Shown here piece after piece: positions 33,400 through 42,300 of a stretch of 57,381 nucleotides of DNA; position 1 is the first letter of the stretch, and each line of letters begins with the position of its first letter. Both the position numbers and the translations under genes were made by a program. This stretch comes from JAZDOK01 sp043798715 (GTDB lineage Bacteria; Vulcanimicrobiota; JAZDOK01), in NCBI GenBank assembly GCA_043798715.1, contig JAZDOK010000053.1, forward strand, positions 1 to 57,381. Direction: 5' to 3'. The notes below the pieces were generated by a model. That model was not told the origin of the DNA. It made no database searches and saw only the letters and a program-made list of their open reading frames with translations.

Positions 33400-35196
33400 T
33401 TAGAACCGGTTGGTAAAGCCGGCTGAGAGGAGGTTCCTCCGGTAGTAGAACTGCGGGTCGTTCGAGGCGGAGGTGCGGAGGTTCCAGTTGAGACGGCAGG
33501 ACCAGTGCCCGCTGAATTCGTGATCGAGGGTGACGCCGATGGAGGAAACGGCATCCCGGCGATAACTTCCATCCGGGACGATGTTTTTGCTGAAGTCAAG
33601 GTTCTGCAGGCGGGAAAAGGCGGAGAGGCGGCCATTTTTCCATACCTGCTGGGAGAGCAATCCCCAGAGGCCGCTGCCGCTGAAGGTGAAGATTTCGTTT
33701 TCGGCCCTGGAGTCTTGAATCAGGAAACCCGCTTGAAAAGAGAGTGAGCGCCCGGGCCGCGAACTTATCGAAAAGTCCCCCTGGTTGACCCGGCTGTTCT
33801 CTCCTGAAAATCCCCCGTATCCGACGTACTGGTACTGAAAGGAGGCCCCGGCGGCCAGCGAGTTGGAGAGAATTAAATTAAGTCCTCCCCGTATGCCGTC
33901 CGTGCGGCAGGATCCGGCATAGGCCCATGGATTGTCAAGCTCCTCCAGGGCTTCGTATGTGATGTTCCTGGAATCGGCCTGCAGAAACGAGGAAAGCCGT
34001 TCGGCGTGCCTGGAGGAAAAGCGGGCCGAGAGAAGGTAGTTCTGGTAGTTATTGCGATAAATCCGGTCATAGATAAGCCGATCTGTCCTGTAGGCCGCCT
34101 GCAGAATGGTGCTGTAGGGTGCCGTTCTCTCGGACGACATGGGCATGTAGGCCCTGGTGTCCAGGAACAGATAGCCGAACTGGTCGGTTTGCGCGGCGGA
34201 GCCGTCTGAGGAAAATGAGGCGTTGTCGTCCCAGCGTTGTTCGATGCCGCCGTCGATCTTTACCCGGAGGCGTCCCCAGGGCTCGCTTGAAGAGTGATGT
34301 TTTATCTGTATATATCCGTGGTCGGCCATTATCTGGCGGGCACCAAGATGTCCCATGAGGCTTCCGATAAGAAGATCGGAGGGCCAGTGGGCGTGTTCCT
34401 TGATACGCGTGAGCGCCGCCAGGGTGGCCATGGGATAGGTGAGCCAGCCTATTTTGTAGGCATCCCCGAAGACGGTGGCCATGGCGAATACGGCGGCGGA
34501 GTGGCCCGAGGGCATGGCGTCGTAGTTCATGTCGTATCCGAGCCTGGCCGTGCTGGGGGGTGGATTGGAGACATGGGGGCGGTTAAAGCCGAAAATTCTC
34601 TTCAGCACATGTACCTGGATCCCGGTGAGGACGACCGACTCGGCCGCCATCTGGGCCACTTCGTGAGCTTTTTTGGAGCCTGTCAGGTAAAAAAGCCCGC
34701 AGAAGGCCAGGTCCAATCCCCCTTCTCCCCAATCGGTTATCTTTGGGGAGTGCGTGTCCCATTCGCGGGTCTTCATGGAGCGGTCCAGGTTATTGAATAA
34801 GGTTCTGTCATTCTGAAGAAGGTAATTAGTGGCGACGGCGGCTCCCAGAAGCTGGGGCGTGGAGAGCTGGCGATAGAGATCCGAGAAGGTGAAGAGGCGT
34901 TTTATTGTCAGGACCTTAAGCGGATTCTTATTAAGGAAGGTGCCGGGCGGGAGCGGCGTTGGCGATGGAGCGGGAGTCGCCGCCGGCGGCTCCGGAGTGG
35001 AAAAGGGGCGCCGGAAGAAGAGGTTCTCCTCTTCGATTTGTTCCATGTGAAGGCGGTTGTTGACATCGTAGAGGCCGTGAATATTTTCCCTGGTTTCCTT
35101 CTCGTTGAGAGGAAAAGACGATTGGGCGGCCAGGCAGGGTGTAAGACATAAAAAAAGGAGGAGCGGCAGAATCAACCAGCGGAGGGGTGTCTTCAT
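33400..35196 (-). CDS. PAP2 lipid phosphatase fused to an outer-membrane beta-barrel
   Basis: A 598-residue protein with a signal peptide (residues 1-24) and a proline-rich linker (70-85). A PAP2 domain follows with all three phosphatase motifs: KRIFGFNRP (199-207), PSGHS (229-233) and R264..H270-W-P-S-D. After it come about 290 residues of alternating-pattern strands with many aromatic ends, terminating in Phe (TNRF), as expected for a barrel inserted by the BAM machinery. It may dephosphorylate lipid substrates at the periplasmic face of the outer membrane. Its start overlaps the translin-like gene stop by 4 bp. The combination is uncommon. Confidence 0.8.
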   Translation of the reverse strand: MKTPLRWLILPLLLFLCLTPCLAAQSSFPLNEKETRENIHGLYDVNNRLHMEQIEEENLFFRRPFSTPEPPAATPAPSPTPLPPGTFLNKNPLKVLTIKRLFTFSDLYRQLSTPQLLGAAVATNYLLQNDRTLFNNLDRSMKTREWDTHSPKITDWGEGGLDLAFCGLFYLTGSKKAHEVAQMAAESVVLTGIQVHVLKRIFGFNRPHVSNPPPSTARLGYDMNYDAMPSGHSAAVFAMATVFGDAYKIGWLTYPMATLAALTRIKEHAHWPSDLLIGSLMGHLGARQIMADHGYIQIKHHSSSEPWGRLRVKIDGGIEQRWDDNASFSSDGSAAQTDQFGYLFLDTRAYMPMSSERTAPYSTILQAAYRTDRLIYDRIYRNNYQNYLLSARFSSRHAERLSSFLQADSRNITYEALEELDNPWAYAGSCRTDGIRGGLNLILSNSLAAGASFQYQYVGYGGFSGENSRVNQGDFSISSRPGRSLSFQAGFLIQDSRAENEIFTFSGSGLWGLLSQQVWKNGRLSAFSRLQNLDFSKNIVPDGSYRRDAVSSIGVTLDHEFSGHWSCRLNWNLRTSASNDPQFYYRRNLLSAGFTNRF

Positions 35197-35834
35197 TTCC
35201 GGTCGAGCCTTTGGCCCAGTTTTTGCATGCTCTCTTCGAGGCGGCAGTGCTCCAGATGGCAGGTGAAGTCCGCCCGGGTTTTTTCAATGATTGAACGGGC
35301 CACGTCGGTGGAGCGGCGAAGACCGCGGGTCACCGCATCGGTGAAATCCATGGAGGCCAGGACGCAGTAAATTTCGTCCATGATGTCCAGGAATTCCTCC
35401 CCCCGCTCCACCTTGCCCTCGCGGATGCGATCCAGGATGTTGCGTCTCAACTCCCCGACTGCCTCGGCCAGGCCGTTCAAGTAGGGGGCGAATCCCAGCT
35501 TGAGTTCGTCGGGATCCGGAAGGCTTTCGCCGGCGATGATGGAAAGAGTGATGCAGGCCTCGGCGTATTCCTTCTGAGCATCCTGAAGGAAGCCGGCATA
35601 CCGGATTTCCGGGAAATTTTCAAGGAGGTGGTTTATTTCTTCAAGCGTCCTGGAAGTATCTGCAAGGAGGAGGCGGGCCGGCTCGACTTCTCCCCGGTGG
35701 ATGGCCCGAATAGCCTGTCCGGAATTTTTGATGGCCAGCCGGTGCAGAGACAGCGACCTTTCCCGGGCCTTCTCCTCTATCTCGAATCGCTCGGAAATCT
35801 TCTGCGCAATCGCTTTGAGCGAAGCGGAACTCAT
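35193..35834 (-). CDS. Translin-family protein
   Basis: A 213-residue all-helical protein matching bacterial/archaeal translin-like proteins: NGLAEAVGELRRNILDRIREG, EEFLDIMDEIYCVLASMDF, then VTRGLRRSTDVARSIIEKTR. Translins bind RNA or single-stranded DNA; roles in prokaryotes are unclear. Start at 35834 has a strong AGGAGG ribosome site; the frame extends to 35903 without family similarity. The stop overlaps the PAP2-barrel start (ATGA), so the two genes are one operon, but no functional link is known. Confidence 0.8.
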   Translation of the reverse strand: MSSASLKAIAQKISERFEIEEKARERSLSLHRLAIKNSGQAIRAIHRGEVEPARLLLADTSRTLEEINHLLENFPEIRYAGFLQDAQKEYAEACITLSIIAGESLPDPDELKLGFAPYLNGLAEAVGELRRNILDRIREGKVERGEEFLDIMDEIYCVLASMDFTDAVTRGLRRSTDVARSIIEKTRADFTCHLEHCRLEESMQKLGQRLDRK

Positions 35835-35984
35835 AAGAAACCTCCTGTCGGCCTTCCTGACTTTCTTTAAGGATCCTCTTTCAGATGAAGACGCGTCCTC
35901 CACGGGATGCCGGCCTCCGGGGAAACCTTCTCTTTCGCTCAGTTCTTGTCCTGCCTGAGTACCATGAGGTTAAAAATCAGCCCC

Positions 35985-36013
35985 TTGACCATTGGGGAAA
36001 CTGTCGGTATAGA
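35985..36013 (+). promoter_or_regulatory. Promoter of the cobalamin-riboswitch transcript
   Basis: TTGACC (35985-35990), exactly 17 bp, TATAGA (36008-36013), placing the transcript start near 36020, about 11 bases before the riboswitch P1 stem. Position and spacing agree with a sigma70-type promoter for the btuB operon. Confidence 0.6.
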
Positions 36014-36030
36014 AGAGGAAGTAAACATAT

Positions 36031-36176
36031 CAGGCGGGCCTGAGGGAATCCGGTTTGAAGCCGGTGCTGCCCCGCAACTGTAACCGCCGACGAAGCGCGC
36101 ACCATGTCACGGCTCGAAAGAGCTGGAAGACGCGCGCGGAGGAAGACGCGGAAGCCAGGAAACCTCGCCCTGCCTG
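36031..36176 (+). promoter_or_regulatory. Cobalamin riboswitch
   Basis: The conserved core is visible: GGGAATCCGGT, the GCTGCCCCGCAACTGTAA segment (36066-36083) and the B12 box GCCAGGAAACCTCGCC (36154-36169). The outer P1 helix pairs CAGGC (36031-36035) with GCCTG (36172-36176). It lies directly before a BtuB-like receptor gene. Binding of adenosyl- or methylcobalamin is expected to switch off the downstream genes through the terminator at 36230-36267. Confidence 0.92.
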
Positions 36177-36229
36177 GGTACGACACCACTTCGCGGGTAA
36201 CGTGGTGCGGATCAGAGTCCGGTTCATCA

Positions 36230-36267
36230 CGACGCCTCTGCCGCGCAAGTGGCAGGGGTGTCGTTTT
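36230..36267 (+). terminator. Riboswitch-controlled terminator
   Basis: CGACGCCTCTGCC pairs with GGCAGGGGTGTCG (13-bp stem with G-U pairs, 8-base loop) followed by TTTTT, 41 bases before the btuB ATG. Between it and the aptamer another hairpin (CACCAC/GTGGTG, about 36184-36207) may be the antiterminator partner. The arrangement indicates control by transcription termination. Confidence 0.75.
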
Positions 36268-36308
36268 TCAGGCCGACCTTGAGATCTGCACCTTGAGGGA
36301 GGTCGGCA

Positions 36309-38174
36309 ATGAAAAAGGCGCATCTAATCCTTGCAATTCTCATTCTCAGCACCATTTTTCCCCTTTGGGCGGAGGAACCCCGGGCGGATGGGGAGTCGGA
36401 TATCAAGGTCGTGGTCACGGCTGAAAGGACGCTTCAGCCGGTTGGAGAGTCCATCGCCTCGACCACGGTAATCCCGGCGCGGCAGATCCGGGAGAGCGGG
36501 GCCCAGACTGCTGCCGACGCAATCCGGCTGGCCCCCGGGGTGGTTTTGCGCCAAGCCGGCCAGCCCGGTTCCGCCGCCACCGCCTACGTCCGGGGAGCCA
36601 AGCAGAACCAGGTGCTGGTGCTTCTTGACGGACAGCGACTCTACAGCCCGGCTTTCTTCGGCGGTACGGATCTGTCCAAGATACCCGCGGCGGACATTGA
36701 GCGCATAGAAATAATCCACGGCCCGGTCTCGGCCCTGTACGGATCCGAGGCCATCGGCGGGGTCATCAATATCATAACTAGGCGGTCTGAAGGCCCATCG
36801 GGAGGAGCCGCCCTGGGATTCGGCGGGCACGGCCGGGTGGAAAAATCCCTCTTTCTGAACGGGGGGCGTGATAAGTTCTTCTGGCAGTTCTCGGGATCTC
36901 TTCCTGAATATGGCGGGATGCGCCCCAACAGCGACTGGAAGGCCCGCGATTACTCCGCTAAGGTTCGTCTTGAAAATTTAAGGGGCTGGGATCTGGCCGT
37001 CAAAGCCGAAAGCTATTACGACGAACTGGGCCTGCCCGGGGCCGATCCGAACCACGTGGGCTATTACGATCCCGACAGCCGCCAGTGGTGGCTACGCAAT
37101 AACTTTGATTTTTCCGCCTCCAGGCAGATAGGAAAAGGTCGCCTGGAAGCGCGCTGGTACAGCATCAGCCAGCAGCTTCGCAACCTGAAGCCCGGACCCT
37201 TCGGATATGAGAGCCGCATCACCGGTCTGACGCGGTCGGGAGAGGCTCTTTACCGCCTGGAGGCTGGTTCTCATAAGCTTATCTTTGGAGGGGAACTCAG
37301 GCAGGAGGATTACGACGACGTCGAAGGGGGGTATTCCCCATCCACTCTTCAGAATTCCCTCTGGAACCGGGCTTTATTTTTTCAGGACCGCTGGAAGCTT
37401 TCGGCGGGTACGGATCTGGTCCTGGGCGCCCGCTGGGACAACCAATCCGCCTTCGGGGGCAAGTTCGTACCTCGCGCCGGGATCAGCCAAAAGACGGGAA
37501 ATAATTCCCGCCTGCGCCTCTCTTACTCTGAGGGATTCCGGGCGCCGAATTTCGTGGAGCTTTATTACCCGGCCGGTCTCTGGGGGCCTGGTTTTTCCGG
37601 GAATCCGAACCTCAAGCCCGAGCAGTCCCGCCAGTACGAACTGGGCTGGAACCTGGAGGCCGGGAAGAGCAATTTTGACATAGCCTTTTTCTCGACGGAG
37701 ATTACCGATATGATCCAGGCCACATCAGCCACTCCCTATCAGAATGTAGGAAGGGCCCGGGAACAGGGCCTGGAGTTTTCCTTTGAACACCGGTTATCAA
37801 AGGCCAGCCGCCTCCTGTTTAATTTCACTTCCATGGACGCCAAAAACCAGGACAGCGGCGAACGGCTTCCGGGAATACCCAAAAACCAGGGGAACCTGTC
37901 TTTTTCGACCATGGCGAAAGGCTGGGACCTGGCCCTGACGGGCCGCTGGAGCGATGACCGCACGGACGTGGCCTTCGATCCGATCACCTGGGCCTCGTGG
38001 CCGGTGATCCTTCCCTCCCGCACCGTATTTGATCTATCAATCATGGGCCGCAGGCCGCATTCAGCCAATCCATACCTGGTGGTGAGAAACATTTTCGATC
38101 TCAAGTACGATGAAGTGGTGGGCTATCCGGCGGAAGACAGGACCATGGAAGTGGGCTTGAAGTATGCGTGGTGA
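36309..38174 (+). CDS. btuB: BtuB-like TonB-dependent cobalamin receptor
   Basis: A 621-residue outer-membrane receptor. Signal peptide about 1-21, then a TonB box-like DIKVVVTAE, the plug domain (SGAQTAADAIRLAPGV, LVLLDGQRL, SALYGSEAIGGVINIIT) and a 22-strand-type barrel ending in an aromatic YAW. It should import cobalamin or a precursor with energy from TonB. The preceding cobalamin riboswitch makes the substrate assignment firm. The next gene is a TonB protein 49 bp downstream, so it is likely energised by that partner. Confidence 0.9.
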   Translation: MKKAHLILAILILSTIFPLWAEEPRADGESDIKVVVTAERTLQPVGESIASTTVIPARQIRESGAQTAADAIRLAPGVVLRQAGQPGSAATAYVRGAKQNQVLVLLDGQRLYSPAFFGGTDLSKIPAADIERIEIIHGPVSALYGSEAIGGVINIITRRSEGPSGGAALGFGGHGRVEKSLFLNGGRDKFFWQFSGSLPEYGGMRPNSDWKARDYSAKVRLENLRGWDLAVKAESYYDELGLPGADPNHVGYYDPDSRQWWLRNNFDFSASRQIGKGRLEARWYSISQQLRNLKPGPFGYESRITGLTRSGEALYRLEAGSHKLIFGGELRQEDYDDVEGGYSPSTLQNSLWNRALFFQDRWKLSAGTDLVLGARWDNQSAFGGKFVPRAGISQKTGNNSRLRLSYSEGFRAPNFVELYYPAGLWGPGFSGNPNLKPEQSRQYELGWNLEAGKSNFDIAFFSTEITDMIQATSATPYQNVGRAREQGLEFSFEHRLSKASRLLFNFTSMDAKNQDSGERLPGIPKNQGNLSFSTMAKGWDLALTGRWSDDRTDVAFDPITWASWPVILPSRTVFDLSIMGRRPHSANPYLVVRNIFDLKYDEVVGYPAEDRTMEVGLKYAW

Positions 38175-38223
38175 GAATTATGAATTATGAAGACGGGGGA
38201 CGGGAAGGAGGGGCGCAGGATAA

Positions 38224-39021
38224 ATGAGAAGAATGCGGCCGGGAAGTGCAGGCTGGGCGCTTCCGGTGGGCTTGTCCCTGCTGGTTAATTTTTTTCTGTT
38301 GGCCTTTATCGGGACGCTTTTTAAGCCGGCCTCACCGCAGATGTCCGTCTTTGAAGTGACCCGGTTCCAAACGTGCACCCTGATCGTCACCCCCGACAAT
38401 CCCGTCAACGTCGGACAGGTTGAAAAAACTTCCCCAAAAAACGCCCCTCCGCCAGGTTGTGTAAAGCCGGTCAGTTCCGGAAAAAATACATATTCCTCCC
38501 CGCTTGCCGGGCATACAACAAAGTATGTTGCCTCCCGGGTCGCTCCGGGAAAGCCTGCCGTGGGAAATGAAAAATTTCAGGAAGGAAGCGGGCTGTCAGG
38601 CAAAAAAGACGGCCCGGTATCAGCCCTGGTTGAAGGCGGTGGCGGCGGGGAGCCTGCGGGCGGCGTTGCGGGTGGCCGTATGACGCCTGGTGAAGGCATT
38701 GATAATGCCGGCGCCGGGACGTCCGGAGAAAGCGTACGGCCCGATGGGGAAACACGGGAAGCGTGCGTTCTTTTTAAAACTCCTCCGCCCTATCCTCCGG
38801 AAGCGCGCGAAGAGGGCGTGGAGGGGACCACCGTTCTTGAAATAATTCTTTCAACCAGCGGCCGGATCAAGCAGGTGGCAACTTGTGCCAGCTCCGGGGA
38901 TCCCCGATTGGACCGGGCCGCTGAAAAATCCGTGCGCTTGTGGCGCTTCAGCCCGCGCCTGCGCGAAGGGGCCCCGCAGGAAGCCTCCCTGCGCATCCAG
39001 GTTTCATTCCGGCTGGAATAA
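38224..39021 (+). CDS. tonB: TonB-family energy-transducing protein
   Basis: A 265-residue protein. A single N-terminal membrane anchor (about 10-33), a long Gly/Pro-rich periplasmic spacer, then the TonB C-terminal domain: PPPYPPEAREEGVEGTTVLE, IKQVATCASSGDPRLDRAAE and LWRFSPRLREG. TonB uses the proton gradient of ExbB-ExbD to open outer-membrane receptors; exbB and exbD are not seen here. The position directly after btuB suggests it serves cobalamin uptake. Ribosome site GGAGG. Confidence 0.9.
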   Translation: MRRMRPGSAGWALPVGLSLLVNFFLLAFIGTLFKPASPQMSVFEVTRFQTCTLIVTPDNPVNVGQVEKTSPKNAPPPGCVKPVSSGKNTYSSPLAGHTTKYVASRVAPGKPAVGNEKFQEGSGLSGKKDGPVSALVEGGGGGEPAGGVAGGRMTPGEGIDNAGAGTSGESVRPDGETREACVLFKTPPPYPPEAREEGVEGTTVLEIILSTSGRIKQVATCASSGDPRLDRAAEKSVRLWRFSPRLREGAPQEASLRIQVSFRLE

Positions 39022-39031
39022 TCATAATATA

Positions 39032-39071
39032 CTTTACTAAATACCCTCCTTGCGGTATATATCTAGTAAAG
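39032..39071 (+). promoter_or_regulatory. Nested inverted repeat upstream of the 39116 gene
   Basis: CTTTACTA (39032-39039) pairs with TAGTAAAG (39064-39071); an inner ATACC/GGTAT pair extends it. No T-run follows, so it is not an intrinsic terminator. It could be an operator or an RNA hairpin in the leader of the next gene, whose AAAAGGAGGG ribosome site follows. Confidence 0.45.
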
Positions 39072-39115
39072 CAGCGGCAAAGAAGGTAATGCCGATTTGA
39101 AAAGGAGGGATTTAC

Positions 39116-39952
39116 ATGGGTTATGAAATTGAGGAAATCAGAGCGGTAGAAGCAAAAAAATCCACCCAGGCGACTTCATCGGCCTCAGCGACCGAAAAAA
39201 AGTCGGCAAAAGGCGGCGAACTTGACGCCGGCAAGAGCACCGTCAAGGGGGATTGCGACTATTTCGACGGGAGGTCGGTCATCACCGATGCCGACACAGT
39301 CGTGGATATCGCCAGCATAATGAACGATAAAAAGGCTTCGAATATGAAGCCCGAGGCACTGGCCGCAGCCCTTAAGGAAAAAGGCTACGACGTCACCGTC
39401 GTAAAGATGGGCAACCGCAAGGCTGTCCAGTTCAAAAACGGCGATTACTTCGTGGACTCCGACGGGGACGGAAATCTCGGCACCAAGGACCAGAACTTCC
39501 AGAACGCTCTCGGCAAGGTGGAGCAGAATTTCGGAATAAACCTCACCGAGCTCAAGGAATCCAAGTACACCCGGTACCATAAGTACAGCGAAATCGGCAA
39601 GGGTACGAATGCATCTTCCGATGTGCATAGCGTGGACAGCGCGGACAGCGCGCAGAGCGTGAACAGTCTGAACAGCCTGAACAGCCTGGACAGACAGAAC
39701 AGTCTTAAAGGCCAGGACGGCGACATCCAGAAGATTTTTTCCAATCTCGACAGCGAGATGGCCGCCCGCGGTTACAATGGAGAGAAGAAGTCCTCCGACC
39801 TCTGGCAGGAAGGCAAGCTCTCCTCGGTACTCCAGCAACTGGGCATCTCTGAGCCTTCCCTCCCGGATCCTTCCGAGGCCGCCGTGCAGAGAGGCCTCAA
39901 TCTCTTTGGGGCGGCCTTCGACATCGCGGAACAAAACGAGGAAACCCTGTAA
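39116..39952 (+). CDS. Protein with calcium-loop-like and SNS-type repeat segments, unknown function
   Basis: A 278-residue protein without signal peptide. The N-terminus is Ser/Ala/Lys-rich, the middle has VDSDGDGNLGTKDQNF, an EF-hand or dockerin-like calcium loop (DSDGDGNLGTKD), and residues about 170-200 are a tandem tripeptide run (VHSVDSADSAQSVNSLNSL) coded by 9-bp DNA repeats at 39623-39706. The end is helical. The ribosome site is strong. It precedes a small helical protein gene by 30 bp and may form an operon with it and the radical SAM gene. I recognise no family. Confidence 0.6.
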   Translation: MGYEIEEIRAVEAKKSTQATSSASATEKKSAKGGELDAGKSTVKGDCDYFDGRSVITDADTVVDIASIMNDKKASNMKPEALAAALKEKGYDVTVVKMGNRKAVQFKNGDYFVDSDGDGNLGTKDQNFQNALGKVEQNFGINLTELKESKYTRYHKYSEIGKGTNASSDVHSVDSADSAQSVNSLNSLNSLDRQNSLKGQDGDIQKIFSNLDSEMAARGYNGEKKSSDLWQEGKLSSVLQQLGISEPSLPDPSEAAVQRGLNLFGAAFDIAEQNEETL

Positions 39953-39982
39953 CTATATCCGGAAAGGTCGGGGTATTCAGCC

Positions 39983-40252
39983 GTGGAACTATCTTCCCGG
40001 GAGATCCTGGAAAGAATGGAAAAGTACGTCCAGAGCGCCGGGAAGGTCAAGGAGCTTAAGGATTATCTCCTGACCTTCCGCTTCCTGGGCGATAACAAGG
40101 AGTGGCTGGAGGAGGAACTCGCCCGCCACGATGAGGCCATCGAGGAGGTCGGCCGCATCTATCGCGAGGAGATGCTTCCCCTGATCGAGGAGATGGCCGA
40201 GTATCTTTCGGCCCACAAGGAGGATCTGGAAAAGCTGATACAGGCAGCCTAG
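39983..40252 (+). CDS. Small all-helical protein, unknown function
   Basis: An 89-residue protein read from GTG at 39983; the upstream ribosome site is weak (GGAAAGG). It is acidic and helical, with coiled-coil-like heptads (EWLEEELARHDEAIEEVGR, EEMLPLIEEMAEYL, KEDLEKLI). It lies 30 bp after the previous gene and 40 bp before the radical SAM gene. Possibly a structural partner or carrier; no family recognised. Confidence 0.5.
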   Translation: MELSSREILERMEKYVQSAGKVKELKDYLLTFRFLGDNKEWLEEELARHDEAIEEVGRIYREEMLPLIEEMAEYLSAHKEDLEKLIQAA

Positions 40253-40292
40253 AAACAGAGTGCTTGATAACTGATGATGAGAGACTGAAAAA

Positions 40293-42185
40293 ATGAAAGT
40301 CAGGCTTGTTTTTCCCCCGCAGTGGATTCCCATGAATCCACATTTTTCTTTATACGCCCTGACGGGCCACCTCCGGAAGAGCGGCATCGCCGCATTCCCG
40401 GAGGATCTCAACGTGGCCTTCTACCGCCAGGTGCTGACGCCCGGATATCTCAACTACTCCCTGGCCCGGGCGAAAAACGCCTTCGAATACCTGCGGGCCC
40501 GTCTCACTCTGGGAAAGTACTCGAAGGATACTTCGAGAGCTTTCGGCCTCGAAAGCATGCGTTACTTTGAAATCGAAAAGCACCTGACTTCCCTCCTGCC
40601 CCTCTGGGATGATGTAAAGAAGGAAATAGCGGAGGCCGTGTCCGTATTCGACGACCCGCACCTTTTCTATGAACCGTCCAGCCTGGTAAAGGCCTGCCTC
40701 ACGGTGGACAAGGCGCTGGAGCTGATTTCCCTTCCCTTCTTCCCGAGCCGCCTGCGCTTCAATGACTTTTCCGCCCCCGGGCATCCCATGACGGTGGAGA
40801 ACCTCGTCGCCTTCAGCGGGGAAGCGGGCGAAAACATCTTCCTTCCATTCCTGGAATCCCGCATAAGTCTCCTGCTCAAGGATTCGCCCGAGCTGGTGGG
40901 AATATCCATAAATTCCCACAGCCAGCTTTACGGGGGGCTCACCCTGGCCCGCCTGCTCAAGGAGAAAAAAACGCCTCAAACCCACCTGTCCCTCGGAGGA
41001 AACTATTTCCTCCGCGTCAGGGACACCCTGCTTTCCAAACCGCTGTTCCTGGAAACCTTCGCCGACAGCATCCTTCTCGGAGAGGGCGAAAAGCCGATTA
41101 TCTCGCTCTGCCGGGCGCTTGAAGGCGCGATGAATCTGGACTCGGTGCCCAACCTCGTTTTTGCCGACCGTGAGGGGAATCCCCGCTTCTCCTTCGCAGA
41201 GGAACCGCTTCCCCTGGCAGAACGGGCCCTTCCCGACCTGGACGGCCTGCCCCTCGACAAATACTTCACTCCCGAGATCGTCCTCTCCACCAGGACCTCC
41301 AAGGGATGTTACTGGCAGAAGTGCACTTTCTGTGACACGGATTACGGCATCCGTCCGGATGTGAGACCGATCGCCCATGTCATCGCCGAATTTGCGGAGG
41401 CGAAAGACAGGTGGGGAATCGAGAACTTCGAGTTCATTGACGAGTCCCTGAACCCGGAGTACCTGGAAGAATTGTCCCGCCGCCTTCTTGAGAATGATCT
41501 CAGCGTGCATTTCTTCGGCAACGGCCGCACCGAAAACAGCTTCGCGCCCGGGCGCCTTCGCCTTTTCAAAAAGGCGGGTCTTACGATGATTCTCTGGGGG
41601 ATTGAATCAGGCTCCGGGCGGCTCATGAAACTCATCAACAAGGGAGTTGATTTGCGGGATCGCCTGAAGATTCTTCGTTCCGCCCGGGAAGCAGGCATCT
41701 GGAATTTCGCCTTTATCTTCTTCGGTTTTCCGAGCGAGACGGAGGATGAGGCCTGGGAGACCATCCGCCTCATCAAGGACAACCGCGCGATCATCAACGC
41801 CTACGGGCGGAGTGTCTTCACCCTGGGGAAGCATTCCAAAATCCGGGCGAACGCCGAAGAACTGGGCATCGCCGGGTTCATCGAGGACAATCAGGAGTTC
41901 GCCACTACGCTTTCCTACCGGGTCAGGAGCGGTATGAGCCGCGAGGAGGCCGTTAGAATGGCCGATCGCTGCCGCCTGGAGTGCGCCGGGGCCTACGACG
42001 ACCCCCTGTGGATGCACCTTCGTTACCGGGAGGTCATCCACTTGTATCTTAAGGAAAAAGGGCCTGATTTCGTGGAGAACTTCAAGTTTTCCAAAGAGGA
42101 GCGGGATCGTCTCGAAACCCTTTACGCCCCTGTCCCCGAGGAGCTTCTGGCCCTCGGATTTCTCTCCCCATCAGACAGCCCCTGA
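40293..42185 (+). CDS. B12-type radical SAM enzyme, unknown substrate
   Basis: A 630-residue protein. The region up to about residue 320 includes a cobalamin-binding-like domain (LVGISINSHSQLYGG, then HLSLGGNYFLRV, ILLGEGEKPIISLC). The radical SAM core follows with the cluster motif C-Y-W-Q-K-C-T-F-C (CX4CX2C, Cys near 338), plus IENFEFIDESLNPEY, TMILWGIESGSGRLM and FIFFGFPSETEDEAW. CX4CX2C is an accepted variant in this superfamily, as in some peptide-modifying enzymes. It likely uses cobalamin as methyl or radical carrier. It is the last of a plus-strand run beginning with the cobalamin-controlled btuB. Substrate not inferable. Confidence 0.85.
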   Translation: MKVRLVFPPQWIPMNPHFSLYALTGHLRKSGIAAFPEDLNVAFYRQVLTPGYLNYSLARAKNAFEYLRARLTLGKYSKDTSRAFGLESMRYFEIEKHLTSLLPLWDDVKKEIAEAVSVFDDPHLFYEPSSLVKACLTVDKALELISLPFFPSRLRFNDFSAPGHPMTVENLVAFSGEAGENIFLPFLESRISLLLKDSPELVGISINSHSQLYGGLTLARLLKEKKTPQTHLSLGGNYFLRVRDTLLSKPLFLETFADSILLGEGEKPIISLCRALEGAMNLDSVPNLVFADREGNPRFSFAEEPLPLAERALPDLDGLPLDKYFTPEIVLSTRTSKGCYWQKCTFCDTDYGIRPDVRPIAHVIAEFAEAKDRWGIENFEFIDESLNPEYLEELSRRLLENDLSVHFFGNGRTENSFAPGRLRLFKKAGLTMILWGIESGSGRLMKLINKGVDLRDRLKILRSAREAGIWNFAFIFFGFPSETEDEAWETIRLIKDNRAIINAYGRSVFTLGKHSKIRANAEELGIAGFIEDNQEFATTLSYRVRSGMSREEAVRMADRCRLECAGAYDDPLWMHLRYREVIHLYLKEKGPDFVENFKFSKEERDRLETLYAPVPEELLALGFLSPSDSP

Positions 42186-42300
42186 TAAAGCCTGTTGCCG
42201 CAGCCCGCTGAAAAAACTCAGCCCCCGGGGCGTCCGTTATTGATTTATCCTTCTGCTTCTGTTAATATAATATAAATGCGAAAAGGAGGTCTTGTTTCAG

